Positions 1 to 8,587 of a stretch of DNA of 62,263 nucleotides are shown here, one piece after another. A model generated the notes under the pieces. It was not told the DNA's origin, did no database searches, and saw only the letters and a list, made by a program, of their open reading frames with translations. This DNA comes from Lachnospiraceae bacterium. Its GTDB lineage: Bacteria; Bacillota; Clostridia; Lachnospirales; Lachnospiraceae. How positions within the stretch are numbered: position 1 is the first letter of the stretch; each line of letters begins with the position of its first letter. Location of the stretch: the NCBI GenBank assembly GCA_017450105.1, contig JAFSXC010000106.1, positions 1 to 62,263 on the forward strand, read 5' to 3'. The position numbers were made by a program, and so were the translations under genes.

Positions 1-28
1 AGGTTATAAGGGTGAAATGGTATACTCC

Positions 29-162
29 GAGCCATGCACCTCCGAGTCCGCCGAAAAGCAGGCGGCCTCTGAGGCCGGGCATTCGCCCTATGTCTCATAA
101 AAGAAATACGAAAAAGTAAGCAAGCTTCCTTTTTCGCATTTCTTTTATGAGCCGCATGGCTC
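29..162. repeat. Nested inverted repeats upstream of the tRNA pair
   Basis: A 9-base arm at 29-37 (GAGCCATGC) is exactly complementary to 154-162. Inside lie a 5-bp GC stem (CCGCC / GGCGG, about 50-67), GGCCTC-T-GAGGCC at about 64-76, GGGC-ATTC-GCCC at about 78-89, and a 23-bp AT-rich arm pair at 94-116 and 129-151 with one mismatch and a 12-base loop. No coding frame is convincing here. It could be a structured RNA, a terminator of something upstream of the window, or an intergenic repeat element. The function is not known from the sequence. Confidence 0.5.
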
Positions 163-172
163 TCGTGAATGG

Positions 173-244
173 TCCTCGATAGCTCAATGGTAGAGCATTC
201 GGCTGTTAACCGAAGGGTTGTTGGTTCAAGCCCAACTCGGGGAG
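173..244 (+). tRNA. tRNA-Asn (anticodon GTT)
   Basis: A complete cloverleaf can be drawn. The acceptor arm TCCTCGA pairs with TCGGGGA (one T-G pair), the anticodon stem TTCGG/CCGAA encloses the loop CTGTTAA with anticodon GTT, and the T-arm contains GGTTCAAGC. The CCA end is not encoded, so it must be added after transcription. Confidence 0.95.
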
Positions 245-302
245 GTTTCCTTTAGGACTTTTCTTATTAGACGGGTTTCTTGTCCTTAAGGATCAAAGCT
301 CC

Positions 303-373
303 GGTGACGTAGCCAAGTGGTAAGGCGTGGGACTGCAACTCCCTGATCGCCGGTTCAAATCCGGCCGTCACCT
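303..373 (+). tRNA. tRNA-Cys (anticodon GCA)
   Basis: The acceptor arm GGTGACG pairs perfectly with CGTCACC, the anticodon loop CTGCAAC shows anticodon GCA, and the T-loop is GGTTCAAATCC. No CCA is encoded. It lies 58 bases after tRNA-Asn in the same direction and is followed at once by a strong hairpin, so the two are probably co-transcribed. Confidence 0.95.
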
Positions 374-420
374 TAATACAAAAGCCTTCGTACTGATGAT
401 GTACGAGGGCTTTTGTATTA
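374..420 (+). terminator. Hairpin terminator after the tRNA pair
   Basis: A 20-bp inverted repeat (arms 374-393 and 401-420, one G-U pair, 7-base loop) follows directly after tRNA-Cys. The right arm includes TTTTGTATTA, giving a U-rich 3' side. This is the likely end of the tRNA transcript and could also act from the other strand. Confidence 0.75.
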
Positions 421-443
421 TAAATCCGACCACGATCCAAATC

Positions 444-478
444 AAAAAAGACTGCCGTACCAATTCCGTACGGCAGTC
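444..478 (-). terminator. Rho-independent terminator of the chemoreceptor gene
   Basis: An 11-bp perfect stem (450-460 with 468-478) and 7-base loop are followed on the minus strand by six U residues (444-449). It lies 19 bases after the stop codon of the minus-strand chemoreceptor gene. Confidence 0.9.
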
Positions 479-496
479 CTTCTATTTCTTGCTTTA

Positions 497-2260
497 TTAC
501 TCGATGTTTTCCCCATCACCCACATGGAAGAAGCTGACGTTTTCCTGAAGCTCTTCGGCGATCTTCTGGAGGTTTTCGGCCTTTGAGACAACATCCTCCA
601 TATTTGTATCGAGTTGAGCCAGAGAAGCGGAGGTCTGCTCAGTAGAAGCCGCATTCTCCTCGGAAACAGAGGAAAGAGATTCTACGGAGTTCATGATTAC
701 GTCCTTGTCGGAATTCAGGGTTTCTACAAGGCTTACGATCTGTTCGTTGCCGCGCTCGGTCTCCTGAAGGAGATTCAGCATTTCCTCGAAGGCAGCAGTC
801 ATTTCCTGAAGCTGTGCGGATTCGCTGGTGGTGGCTTCCTTGATGCTGCCGGTCAGCTCTTTGTTCTTATCGGACATTCTGGTAATGTCGGAAAGCATAC
901 CGGTAATCTCATTGGCGGCATTGTTGGAATCCTCTGCGAGGCCCTTGATATTGTCAGCAACAACAGCGAAGCCCTTGCCGGCTTCTCCCGCTCTGGCTGC
1001 TTCGATCGAAGCATTCAGGGCAAGCAGGTTTGTCTGGCTCGCGATAGCGATAATGGATTCAGCGGCTTTACTGATCTCCTCTACAACGAGAGCTGTCTGA
1101 TTTACGGAATCTGCCACCTGGCCGGCCATCTCATCGGTCATTTCATCCGCTTCCTTCAACTGCTGCAGCTGCTTCTGAACCTTAACGGATTCATCGTATA
1201 CGGTACGTCCGTTTTCCATATTGCTGTTGGCGGCTGCCAGAACCTGTTCCACGGCATCGCCAATGCTGATCGTAATATCGGAGGTACTCTGAACATCCTG
1301 CGCCATCATGGTAGCGCCGTTTGCCAGATCGGATACGGCCTGGTTAATATCGTTGGTCGTACGCTGGCTGTCGGAGATACGGTCCTTGGTATCCTCGGCT
1401 CCCCTGTTTACGCTGTCGGCATGGCCGATAACCTTGATGAGGGCATCCTGCAGCTTCGAACGCATCTCCTCCATCTGGTCGCACATCCGGGTAAATTCGG
1501 CAATAATACTGTTGTTTTCGATCGTGGTAACAAAATCGCCTTCCGCCATCTTATGTACAGAGCCTGCAACACCATTGATGGTCTTGGAAATCTTTGTGGC
1601 GATCAGCAGGGCAATGAAAAGAAGAGCACCGGCGATCACACCGAAGATAATCGCGGAGATCAGGATCAGACGGTTTGTAGCAGCCTGATTCTTGGCAACT
1701 TCTTTCTTTGCCCAAACCTCGGTAATGTCCTGCATGCCGCTTAAGGCTTCTCTTGCGGTATAGAATTCATTGGAGAACTGGGTATAATCACCCTGATCCG
1801 TAACGGGATCATAATAGGAAAGCCAGAGATTAAAGTCCGCTTCAAAATCCTTTTCCAACTGTTCAAAGGTTTTGCTGCTTCCTTCGGCTGTTGTACCGGA
1901 CCAGAGGTCGGCATCGGTTCTGGCAATAGTAAGAGCTTCCGTAATCCTTTCCATAACCTGATCCCGGTTTTCCTGGAAATCAGAAAGCATCGATCCGGCT
2001 ATGTCATCGTCAAGGTATTCCTTGTCGTTATAATAGGATACAGCGGCCAGCATCGCCTGATAAAGATCCCGATCTGCTCCCAGGAGAGTCGTATCCACTT
2101 CATACAGAGTTTCCATATAAAGCTTTTCATCCTGCTCCTCCATGTTCTTCAGTTCCGAGCTGAAAAATATGATGGAAATCACAAGAGCGATGACAAGGGG
2201 CGCAGTAAGTAAGATCAGCGTCATTCGCATACTTAGTTTCATTCCTGATTTCTTTTTCAT
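497..2260 (-). CDS. Methyl-accepting chemotaxis protein (transmembrane chemoreceptor)
   Basis: A 587-residue membrane chemoreceptor that would sense a ligand outside the cell and signal to CheA/CheW. Seen directly: an N-terminal membrane helix (about residues 13-33), an extracytoplasmic segment of about 160 residues, a second membrane helix (about 196-219), a HAMP-like region (about 220-270), and a long coiled-coil signalling region. The highly conserved hairpin tip ([20 protein letters not shown], near 402-421) is intact. There is no C-terminal pentapeptide for CheR/CheB docking. The ATG start has GGAGG 9 bases upstream. It lies 73 bases downstream of the phosphatase gene and ends at a clear terminator. 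No other chemotaxis gene lies in the window, and the ligand cannot be inferred. Confidence 0.95.
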   Translation of the reverse strand: MKKKSGMKLSMRMTLILLTAPLVIALVISIIFFSSELKNMEEQDEKLYMETLYEVDTTLLGADRDLYQAMLAAVSYYNDKEYLDDDIAGSMLSDFQENRDQVMERITEALTIARTDADLWSGTTAEGSSKTFEQLEKDFEADFNLWLSYYDPVTDQGDYTQFSNEFYTAREALSGMQDITEVWAKKEVAKNQAATNRLILISAIIFGVIAGALLFIALLIATKISKTINGVAGSVHKMAEGDFVTTIENNSIIAEFTRMCDQMEEMRSKLQDALIKVIGHADSVNRGAEDTKDRISDSQRTTNDINQAVSDLANGATMMAQDVQSTSDITISIGDAVEQVLAAANSNMENGRTVYDESVKVQKQLQQLKEADEMTDEMAGQVADSVNQTALVVEEISKAAESIIAIASQTNLLALNASIEAARAGEAGKGFAVVADNIKGLAEDSNNAANEITGMLSDITRMSDKNKELTGSIKEATTSESAQLQEMTAAFEEMLNLLQETERGNEQIVSLVETLNSDKDVIMNSVESLSSVSEENAASTEQTSASLAQLDTNMEDVVSKAENLQKIAEELQENVSFFHVGDGENIE

Positions 2261-2333
2261 TTGTGTAACCTCCGTATAAATTAGTATTTGAAATCGCAGA
2301 ATCTATAAACAAACGGAAAGAATACTTTTTCTT

Positions 2334-2966
2334 TCACGTTGCTTTCGAATGCGGATCAAAAGGATCGCCGTTTCTGACTACCGGTTCGCATTCCGTAATC
2401 ACTCCATCGTTATTCTGAAAATGCAGAACGTCACAATTTCCGATACGAATACTCCAGAAATCGGAAACATCCAAACCCTTTAGGGTCTGCAGCATGGAAC
2501 GGATGGCAGCTCCGTGCGTCACAATCAGGATATTACCGGGAGGACCGCTTATACGTAGCTCTTCCAGAAAAGCATGCGTCCGATCATAAAGCTCTTCCAA
2601 AGATTCACCGCCCTCTGGCGGGACATAGCTTTTCGGATCCTGATTCAGCACAAAAACCTCCGGCGCCGGGTCGACCCGGAAGGAGGTTCCCTCCAGAACA
2701 CCGAAGCCCAGCTCCAGAATACGATTATCTATAACAAATTCAGACCGTGTCTTCATAGAAAGGATTTCAGCCGTTTCCAGAGCGCGGTCCAGAGGACTCG
2801 AATAAACACAGTCAAAGGTCAGCGATAGATTCCTTAATTTTTCCAAAGTCTGCCTTGCCTGCTGTCTGCCAGTATGATTAAGAGGAATGTTCGTATGACC
2901 CTGCATGAGTGAGTTTTTATTGTAATCCGTTTCTCCGTGTCGGACGAGGAACCAGTCAGATCTCAC
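2334..2966 (-). CDS. Histidine phosphatase family protein (phosphoglycerate mutase-like)
   Basis: A 210-residue cytoplasmic enzyme of the branch-1 histidine phosphatase superfamily. The N-terminal catalytic motif LVRHGETDYN supplies the phosphorylated histidine and its arginine, followed by the typical GHTNIPLNHTGRQQA. The second catalytic histidine is in IVTHGAAIRSML near residue 160. Relatives include cofactor-dependent phosphoglycerate mutases, CobC-type phosphatases and broad-specificity phosphatases. The length fits a phosphatase better than a true mutase (about 230-250), but the substrate cannot be assigned. The GTG start lies inside the 3' end of mecA (11-base overlap), which suggests translational coupling. 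Confidence 0.9.
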   Translation of the reverse strand: MRSDWFLVRHGETDYNKNSLMQGHTNIPLNHTGRQQARQTLEKLRNLSLTFDCVYSSPLDRALETAEILSMKTRSEFVIDNRILELGFGVLEGTSFRVDPAPEVFVLNQDPKSYVPPEGGESLEELYDRTHAFLEELRISGPPGNILIVTHGAAIRSMLQTLKGLDVSDFWSIRIGNCDVLHFQNNDGVITECEPVVRNGDPFDPHSKAT

Positions 2967-3726
2967 TTAACTGCTGAAGGGCATTTTCGGGGAGAATACA
3001 ATCATAATATTCCCGGAAATGGGCTTCCAGACCTTCCGTATATTTTTCCTGAAGGGCATATTCCGACAGGATGTTGCAAACCTTGTTAAAGTCTTCGGGA
3101 GAATGTTCTCCCTTGGAAAGAACAAGAAAATAATGTCCGGATTTCGGATCCTTATACAAAATACTGCTTTCGCAGAAGAAATCCTTTAAAACACGGGACA
3201 GCCGGATTACCTCGGATAACCTCCGGAAACGGAAAAGCTTGGTAATGTTCAGACTATCCGTACGCATGGGAACCGTATCCTTTAAGGGAATAAAGGGCGC
3301 TTCCGTCTTTTCCGGGGTTTTTCCGGTATTCTGCCGTGCTTCTTCGGATATTTTTCGGAACAGATCAAGAACGCTGTCAGCGCTTTCCGGCTCCATAGCA
3401 GAGGAGGAAGCAGTATAATCCGCATCCTCATATTCCGGCGCATCAGAAAACCGGGAGAAACGGGTATCCAGCTCCTCCGGATATTCGACCTTTGTAATCA
3501 CCAGAATCACGGATTCCGTAGACAGCGGAATGGCTTCGATCATCAGGGGAATATCCTCTGCTTCAAAACCGAATTCATAAGAAGCCTGCTGCATCATTTC
3601 CCGGAAAAGCACCTTCGCCTTATCGGAACCGTATGCAAGCTCGCTGATTTTCAGTTGTCTCCGAAGCAGATCTTCTTTGGTAAGAGTGCAACGGATCTGG
3701 GTTTCGCTAATTTTTTCTATCTTCAT
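2956..3726 (-). CDS. mecA: Adaptor protein MecA
   Basis: MecA is the Firmicute adaptor that delivers substrates such as ComK to the ClpC unfoldase and helps assemble ClpC hexamers. The 256-residue protein has the characteristic N-terminal substrate-binding part (MKIEKISETQIRCTLTKEDL; FGFEAEDIPLMIEAIPLS; ILVITKVEYPEELD). An acidic, poorly conserved linker (about 90-140) follows, then the C-terminal ClpC-binding part (FRFRRLSEVIRLSR, SGHYFLVLSK, EHFREYYDCILPENALQQL). The start has AGAGGAA upstream, and a near-consensus promoter precedes it. It is the first gene of the mecA / phosphatase / chemoreceptor series. Confidence 0.93.
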   Translation of the reverse strand: MKIEKISETQIRCTLTKEDLLRRQLKISELAYGSDKAKVLFREMMQQASYEFGFEAEDIPLMIEAIPLSTESVILVITKVEYPEELDTRFSRFSDAPEYEDADYTASSSAMEPESADSVLDLFRKISEEARQNTGKTPEKTEAPFIPLKDTVPMRTDSLNITKLFRFRRLSEVIRLSRVLKDFFCESSILYKDPKSGHYFLVLSKGEHSPEDFNKVCNILSEYALQEKYTEGLEAHFREYYDCILPENALQQLSEI

Positions 3727-3750
3727 ATAATTCCTCTGATAAATATAGTA

Positions 3751-3779
3751 AGTATAAGAAATTTTTGGGCTTCCGTCAA
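3751..3779 (-). promoter_or_regulatory. Sigma-A-type promoter of mecA
   Basis: On the minus strand TTGACG (3774-3779), a 17-base spacer and TATACT (3751-3756) form a near-consensus vegetative promoter. It would place the transcript start near 3744, about 18 bases before the mecA start codon. Confidence 0.75.
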
Positions 3780-3826
3780 GAAAATCGGTTACATTTCTAC
3801 ATATTTCATAAAAAAGAAATTACATC

Positions 3827-3855
3827 TTGCTAAGCATGCAAAATCATGATATAAG
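3827..3855 (+). promoter_or_regulatory. Sigma-A-type promoter reading into 3862-4419
   Basis: TTGCTA (3827-3832), a 17-base spacer and TATAAG (3850-3855) point rightward. The predicted transcript start is near 3862. Together with the mecA promoter it forms a divergent pair. The first well-supported ribosome site downstream is near 4180, so about 320 transcribed bases precede it. Confidence 0.6.
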
Positions 3856-3861
3856 TGAAGA

Positions 3862-4190
3862 AGCGGGTGTCCGCCATGGAAGCAGATCCTGCGGTGCGTG
3901 TTCTTCATAACACATTCAAGCCGCATAAGTTCAACCGTCGAATCGACGGGCCTTCCGTAGAATTATACGAATAAGATTGTCCCAGGGCGGACCAGGCGAG
4001 TTTTGTTGTGTCTGCAGCCGGCGCAGATGCATGGGAAAAGGAGGTGAGATCGTCCCGGAAGAAAAATAAAAATACGGGAAACCGGATAAAAAGACAGACT
4101 TTCGGGAAAAGAGAAAAAACCCGGTTTGGATCGATATACCACAATTATCTGATCGAACCTCTGTATAAAACTTTGGCAAAGGAGGATTCT
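3862..4190 (+). ncRNA. Putative long structured leader or small RNA, family not recognised
   Basis: This 330-base stretch lies behind a good promoter and has no convincing long coding frame. It contains a 6-bp perfect hairpin CCGTCG-AAT-CGACGG (3935-3949). It also has a long-range perfect 7-bp match, GTCCGCC at 3869-3875 with GGCGGAC at 3986-3992, which would close a domain of about 120 bases. An AGGAGG near 4040 is not followed by a usable start of reasonable length. I compared it by eye with tmRNA, 6S, SRP, RNase P and common riboswitch cores and found no match. It could be a cis-regulatory leader for the small gene at 4192 or an independent RNA. Confidence 0.3.
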
Positions 4191-4191
4191 T

Positions 4192-4419
4192 ATGGAAAAT
4201 CATTCCTCAGATACACCGGAAAAAAGGCGTCTTTATTTTGAACTGAAGACCATATCCGACAAGGGAGTGCCGATCCTGATCGACGGACGGAGAAGCTCGC
4301 CGGGGTTTGTGGCATCCAGGGCAAGCGCCTGTACAAGACATTTCTCATATATGAGAGATTACATATTTGTGGGTGGTGTACTGAAAGAGCTAAGATTTGA
4401 CAGAGTCAGAAACCCGTAA
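4192..4419 (+). CDS. Small protein of unknown function (75 residues)
   Basis: A short reading frame with an excellent ribosome site (AAAGGAGG, 7 bases before ATG), which is the main reason to accept it. The product is basic and probably cytoplasmic. It has no signal peptide or membrane helix. The order of charged and hydrophobic residues (RRLYFELKTI, GVPILIDGRR, DYIFVGG, KELRFDRV) looks like a compact beta-rich domain. I do not recognise a named family. It lies at the end of the presumed transcript that starts near 3862 and is followed by a hairpin with GTAAGG/CCTTAC arms. Confidence 0.6.
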   Translation: MENHSSDTPEKRRLYFELKTISDKGVPILIDGRRSSPGFVASRASACTRHFSYMRDYIFVGGVLKELRFDRVRNP

Positions 4420-4474
4420 ACACAGCGAAGGCGTAAGGGCCTCCCAGTACCTTACCCACGGGTAAAAGCAGAAA

Positions 4475-4518
4475 AGGAAGGGCAGTGTTCACGGAAAATT
4501 CATGGCACTGTCCTTCAC
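4475..4518 (+). terminator. Hairpin ahead of the GH18 gene
   Basis: An 11-bp stem (GAAGGGCAGTG with CACTGTCCTTC, one G-U pair) encloses a 22-base loop. There is no clear U-run after it, so termination is uncertain. It lies over the alternative upstream GTG start of the following gene. Confidence 0.4.
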
Positions 4519-4529
4519 ATTATGTTAAG

Positions 4530-6281
4530 ATGGAAAGCATGAAGAAAAAAATTATACCGATCGTCGTGGTCATTGTCCTTGTAGTTCTGATCGCTCTGGG
4601 TATGGTGGCCTGGCGTTATTATCAGGAGCATTTTGTTCCGACAAAAGAACGGGCCGAGCTTACGGAATACTTCCAGGTGACGGATGAGAAGGGGATCATA
4701 ATCATCGAGGATGACAAGGTCCGGGACGGAGAGGCTTTTATGCAGGGAGGTAAAATTTATCTTTCCTATTCTCTGGTGCATGACCTGAATGATCGTTTTT
4801 ATCTGGATGAAAACGAGGGACTTCTTCTGTATTGTACGGATCAGAGTCTGATTTCCTTTGATATCCATGACTGTGAGGACCATTATTATGTGGATCATCA
4901 GCCGGTCGCTACGGAATATCCGGTTCTGCTCGAGGAGGATGGAGAGCTTTCTCTTGCGCTGGAATTTGCAGACCCCTATCTTACGCAGGATATCCGGTAT
5001 TATGAGGATCCATCCCGTCTGGTCATTACAACGGATTTTGAGCCGGTAACCGTGCAGGAAGCTGTCAGAGATACCGCGATCCGCATAAGGGGCGGGATCA
5101 AGAGCGAGATCTTAAGGGATCTTCCGGCCGGAGAAGTGGTGAAGCTTCTGGAGGAGGGAGAGGATTGGAATAAGGTTTCGGACAATACCGGCTTTACCGG
5201 CTATGTGGAAAAGAAGTCTCTTTCGGAGGCAAGAACGGAAAGCCTGGTGTCTCCAAAACCGGAGGAGACCTATACACACCTGCTATTGGACAAAAAAGTT
5301 TGTCTTTTATGGGACCAGGTGACAAATATGGACTCTAATTCCAAAATAAACGGTCTTCTGGACAGGATCGCGGGAGTAAATGTCATGTCTCCGACCTGGT
5401 ATTCGCTTTCGGACAGTGAGGGAGGGATAACCGATCTCGGCTCCCAGGCGTATGTGGATGCCTGTCATGAGCGCGGGATCCAGGTCTGGCCTCTGATCAG
5501 CAATCTGGAGCATCCGGAGGCGGACGATAACCAGGTTCTTTCCCATACCTCTCTGCGCAGGAAGGTAGAAGATACCGTAGTTCAGAAGGTGAAGGAGCTC
5601 GGAGCGGACGGCATCAATCTGGATTTCGAATCCATAGAACCGGAATTTGGAGAGGATTATGTTCAGTTTATCCGGGAGCTTTCCCTGAAATGTGCCGAGA
5701 ATAATCTGATCCTTTCGGTGGATACCTACGTTCCGATGGATTATTCCAAATATTATAACCGAAAGGAGCAGGGGAATTTTGCGGATTATGTGGTGATCAT
5801 GGCATACGATGAGCATTATGAGGGCTCGGATGAGGGTTCGGTGGCCTCGCTTCCTTATGCTGAGAATGGGGTAAAGAATACCATCGAAGAGGGTGTGGAC
5901 CCTTCACAGATCGTCCTCGGTATGCCGTTTTATACAAGATTATGGATAGAAACGCCGAAAACCGAAGCGCCCAGTGAAATGGAGCAGGCCTCGGAGACGT
6001 ATATTCCCTATAATCTTACCAGCCAGACCCTCGGTATGGCCTTACAGAATCAAACCGTCGCTGCGCACAATGCCGTTGTCAGCTGGATCGAGGAGCTGGG
6101 TCAGAATTTTGCCGTCTATATTGAAGACGGGATTACTTACAAAATCTGGATGGAGGATAAGGATTCGCTGGAAAAGAAGCTCGAGGTCGTAACGGAGAAC
6201 CAGATCGGCGGAGGTGCCTTCTGGAAGTCGGAATTTGAGATTCCGGAGGTTTGGGGGCTGATCGCGGAAAAGCTCGGGTAG
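4530..6281 (+). CDS. GH18-family glycosidase with SH3-like domain, membrane anchored
   Basis: A likely cell-envelope glycoside hydrolase resembling the YaaH/YkvQ-type GH18 proteins, which act on peptidoglycan or chitin-like glycans. There is one N-terminal membrane helix just after MKKKIIP, a middle domain, and a bacterial SH3-like segment (about 182-232, with LLEEGEDWNKVSDNTGFTGY). The GH18 barrel follows, with the catalytic signature DGINLDFES (glutamate near residue 366) and the later VIMAYDEHYE. The start is unsure. ATG 4530 or 4539 puts the membrane helix at the N-terminus. A GTG at 4485 has AAGGAAGG upstream but adds 15 unlikely residues inside a hairpin. It is followed by a strong terminator. 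Confidence 0.88.
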   Translation: MESMKKKIIPIVVVIVLVVLIALGMVAWRYYQEHFVPTKERAELTEYFQVTDEKGIIIIEDDKVRDGEAFMQGGKIYLSYSLVHDLNDRFYLDENEGLLLYCTDQSLISFDIHDCEDHYYVDHQPVATEYPVLLEEDGELSLALEFADPYLTQDIRYYEDPSRLVITTDFEPVTVQEAVRDTAIRIRGGIKSEILRDLPAGEVVKLLEEGEDWNKVSDNTGFTGYVEKKSLSEARTESLVSPKPEETYTHLLLDKKVCLLWDQVTNMDSNSKINGLLDRIAGVNVMSPTWYSLSDSEGGITDLGSQAYVDACHERGIQVWPLISNLEHPEADDNQVLSHTSLRRKVEDTVVQKVKELGADGINLDFESIEPEFGEDYVQFIRELSLKCAENNLILSVDTYVPMDYSKYYNRKEQGNFADYVVIMAYDEHYEGSDEGSVASLPYAENGVKNTIEEGVDPSQIVLGMPFYTRLWIETPKTEAPSEMEQASETYIPYNLTSQTLGMALQNQTVAAHNAVVSWIEELGQNFAVYIEDGITYKIWMEDKDSLEKKLEVVTENQIGGGAFWKSEFEIPEVWGLIAEKLG

Positions 6282-6295
6282 GTAAGATAAAAAGG

Positions 6296-6339
6296 AACAG
6301 CTCTGTGTCTGAAAATAATCGGACACAGAGCTGTTTTTT
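6296..6339 (+). terminator. Rho-independent terminator of the GH18 gene
   Basis: A 14-bp perfect stem (6296-6309 with 6322-6335), a 12-base loop and a run of six T. It lies 14 bases after the stop codon and just before the convergent epimerase gene. Confidence 0.92.
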
Positions 6340-6357
6340 GTTTGATCCTATGACAGA

Positions 6358-7401
6358 TTAATCGATGATGCTGAAATTATAGATCGTTTCCGAATGGAAG
6401 GTTTCTCCGGGCTTTAAGACGGTTGTCGGGAAATTCGGATGGTTGATGCTGTCCGGATAATGCTGGGTTTCGAGACAGCAGGCACCGTGGGAAACATTGT
6501 CCTTTCCGCCCTTGCCACGGCAGTGGAGCAGGAAATCATTAACATAAAGCTGTAAGGCCGGCTGGTCAGTAAAGCAGGTCATGCGGATGCCGCTTTCCTC
6601 GGAATACAGAACGGCCGCTTCCCTTAAGCCTTCCCCGTTCAGAGCAAAGCAGTGGTCGTAGGTGTTCTTAACGGCCTGAAGCTGGGGATGAGGAGCATTG
6701 ATGTCCTGTCCGATCGGCTTAGCCTTCCGGAAATCGAAGGGAGTACCCTCCACGTCCATCCATTCTCCGGTAGGAATCTGGAAATCATCGTTGGGAGCGA
6801 TCCGATCAGCGTCAATGATCAGCTTCTGGGACAGCACCTCCCCGCTGTCACAGCCGTTCAGATTAAAATAGGCGTGGTTTGTTACGTTCAGAATCGTATC
6901 CCGATCGGTCGTTGCCTCATAAACGATGGAGAGCTCATTGTCCTCAGACCAGCGATAGGTTACGGTCAGCTTCAGCTCGCCCGGAAAGCCTTCCTCTCCG
7001 TCAGCCGAGATATAGGTCAGGACCAAACTGTCACCGTCGATCTTTCCGCTGAACACCCTCTGTCCGAAGCCCGTGGGGCCGCCATGCAGCGAATTCGGAC
7101 CGTTATTGATGGCAAGATGGTATTCCTTTCCGTTCAATGTAAAGAGACCTTTGGCGATTCGGTTTGCAAACCGTCCGCAGACGGCTCCGATCGAAGAATC
7201 GTCCTTTTCGTATTCCTCCAGATTCTCAATACCGAAAACAACATCCCTGAGATCGCCGTTTTTATCCGGTACCTGGATACTCCGGATCCTGGCGCCGTAT
7301 TCCAGGATCTCCACACAGGCTCCTCTGCTGTTTTTCAGAGTATAGCTGTTTACTGTTCCCTGTTCTTTGGATTCACCGAATACTTCTTTTGTAATTTCCA
7401 T
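6358..7401 (-). CDS. galM: Aldose 1-epimerase (mutarotase)
   Basis: Interconverts alpha and beta anomers of aldoses such as galactose and glucose in the cytoplasm. Over 347 residues the family landmarks are present: LEYGARIRSIQVPDKNG, CGRFANRIA, NNGPNSLHGG with the first active-site histidine, TNHAYFNL with the catalytic histidine, and a catalytic glutamate in CLETQHYPDSINHPNFP near the C-terminus. I chose the ATG at 7401 because GGGGGA lies 5 bases upstream. The reading frame extends 15 codons further up without a ribosome site. It is a single gene, convergent with the GH18 gene. Confidence 0.93.
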   Translation of the reverse strand: MEITKEVFGESKEQGTVNSYTLKNSRGACVEILEYGARIRSIQVPDKNGDLRDVVFGIENLEEYEKDDSSIGAVCGRFANRIAKGLFTLNGKEYHLAINNGPNSLHGGPTGFGQRVFSGKIDGDSLVLTYISADGEEGFPGELKLTVTYRWSEDNELSIVYEATTDRDTILNVTNHAYFNLNGCDSGEVLSQKLIIDADRIAPNDDFQIPTGEWMDVEGTPFDFRKAKPIGQDINAPHPQLQAVKNTYDHCFALNGEGLREAAVLYSEESGIRMTCFTDQPALQLYVNDFLLHCRGKGGKDNVSHGACCLETQHYPDSINHPNFPTTVLKPGETFHSETIYNFSIID

Positions 7402-7498
7402 AAATCCCCCTTCACAATAATGATAAGACATGTGAAAACCGCCCATCGGCAGTTTTGTGAATCATATCATGGAAACGTAATTGGTGCAAGACTTCACC

Positions 7499-7527
7499 TT
7501 TACGAAAGCGTGCTGAAAGTGTAAAAT
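7499..7527 (+). promoter_or_regulatory. Candidate promoter of the tsaC operon
   Basis: TTTACG (7499-7504), a 17-base spacer and TAAAAT (7522-7527). The expected transcript start is only about 4 bases before the ATG at 7538, so the mRNA would have almost no leader. Confidence 0.45.
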
Positions 7528-7537
7528 AGAAAAGGTT

Positions 7538-8587
7538 ATGACAACGGAAGTAATGCGGCTTCTGCATAATGAAAAAGATGAAGAAGCCTTTGAAAAAGCG
7601 GGAAAGATCATAAAAAACGGAGGATTGGTGGCGTTTCCGACCGAAACGGTCTACGGTCTGGGCGGAGATGCCCTGCGGCCGGAGAGCTCACTTAAGATCT
7701 ATGCGGCGAAGGGAAGACCTTCGGATAATCCCCTGATTGTACATATTGCGGATCCTGAGGCCCTGTCCCTGATCGCAGATCCGGTTCCTGAGGAAGCCTG
7801 GATGCTTGCAGAGGCTTTCTGGCCGGGGCCGCTTACCATGATATTGAAAAAAACGGATAAGGTTCCCCCGGAAACCACCGGCGGTCTCGATACAGTAGCG
7901 ATCCGGGAGCCGGATCATCCTACAGCCCTGTCCTTTATCCGGCATGCCGGAGGCTATATCGCCGCTCCGAGTGCGAATCTTTCCGGATCGCCGAGCCCGA
8001 CAGAGGCTTTGCATGTGATCCGGGATCTGAGCGGAAGGATCGATATGATCCTGGATGACGGGAAATGCAGAGTGGGATTGGAATCCACGATCGTAGATCT
8101 GAGTACGGAACGGCCCGTGATCCTTCGTCCCGGAAGGATTACGCTCGAGGAGCTGAAAAAACTGCTGCCCGGTGTTTCACTGGATCCCGGGCTGAAGAGC
8201 GAGGATCCCGATCTAAGGCCGAAGGCTCCGGGAATGAAATACCGGCATTATGCGCCGAAGGCCGAGCTTCTGATCATCCGTGGATCGGAACAGAGGGTTG
8301 TGGAAAGAATAAATGCTCTGGCAGAAAAAGATGTCCGTGAGGGAAGGCTTCCCGGGATTCTGTGCGTAGAGGAAACAAAAAACGCGTATCCTTCAGGTGT
8401 CGTGCTTCCGGTGGGAAGCAGACAGAAGGGCGAGGAAGTGGCGAATCGTCTTTTCGGGGTGCTGCGGGAGTTTGACGAAAGAGGAGTGGATCGGATCTAC
8501 TCGGAGGGTTTTTCGGAGGAGGGCATCTATCTGGCGGTCAGCAACCGCCTCTTAAAGGCTGCCGGTCATAAGGAGTTATGGGTGTGA
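7538..8587 (+). CDS. L-threonylcarbamoyladenylate synthase (Sua5/YwlC/TsaC family)
   Basis: Makes threonylcarbamoyl-AMP from threonine, bicarbonate and ATP, the first step of t6A37 modification of ANN-decoding tRNAs. The 349-residue length indicates the two-domain Sua5 form. The N-terminal YrdC domain shows GGLVAFPTETVYGLGGDA, the K-x-R site AAKGRPSDNPLIVHI and APSANLSGSPSPT. A C-terminal Sua5 domain follows a linker with APGMKYRHYAPKA. It heads a run of genes (phosphatase-like, upp, comEB) whose order before the ATP synthase operon is typical of Clostridia. The next gene begins before its stop codon (10-base overlap). Confidence 0.95.
   Translation: MTTEVMRLLHNEKDEEAFEKAGKIIKNGGLVAFPTETVYGLGGDALRPESSLKIYAAKGRPSDNPLIVHIADPEALSLIADPVPEEAWMLAEAFWPGPLTMILKKTDKVPPETTGGLDTVAIREPDHPTALSFIRHAGGYIAAPSANLSGSPSPTEALHVIRDLSGRIDMILDDGKCRVGLESTIVDLSTERPVILRPGRITLEELKKLLPGVSLDPGLKSEDPDLRPKAPGMKYRHYAPKAELLIIRGSEQRVVERINALAEKDVREGRLPGILCVEETKNAYPSGVVLPVGSRQKGEEVANRLFGVLREFDERGVDRIYSEGFSEEGIYLAVSNRLLKAAGHKELWV

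Noticed and set aside
614..1744. Long open frame (376 codons) on the plus strand opposite the chemoreceptor
   Set aside because: It is antisense to a clear chemoreceptor with intact signature motifs, has no ribosome site, and its product is a mirror of the codon usage of the real gene.
3862..4190. 6S RNA, tmRNA, SRP RNA or RNase P RNA
   Set aside because: The conserved cores of these RNAs are not present; the region is therefore listed as unassigned.
4008..4241. 77-codon frame with GTG start in the putative RNA region
   Set aside because: It overlaps the better-supported small gene at 4192 in another frame, has no ribosome site at its start, and its product is very basic and unrecognised.
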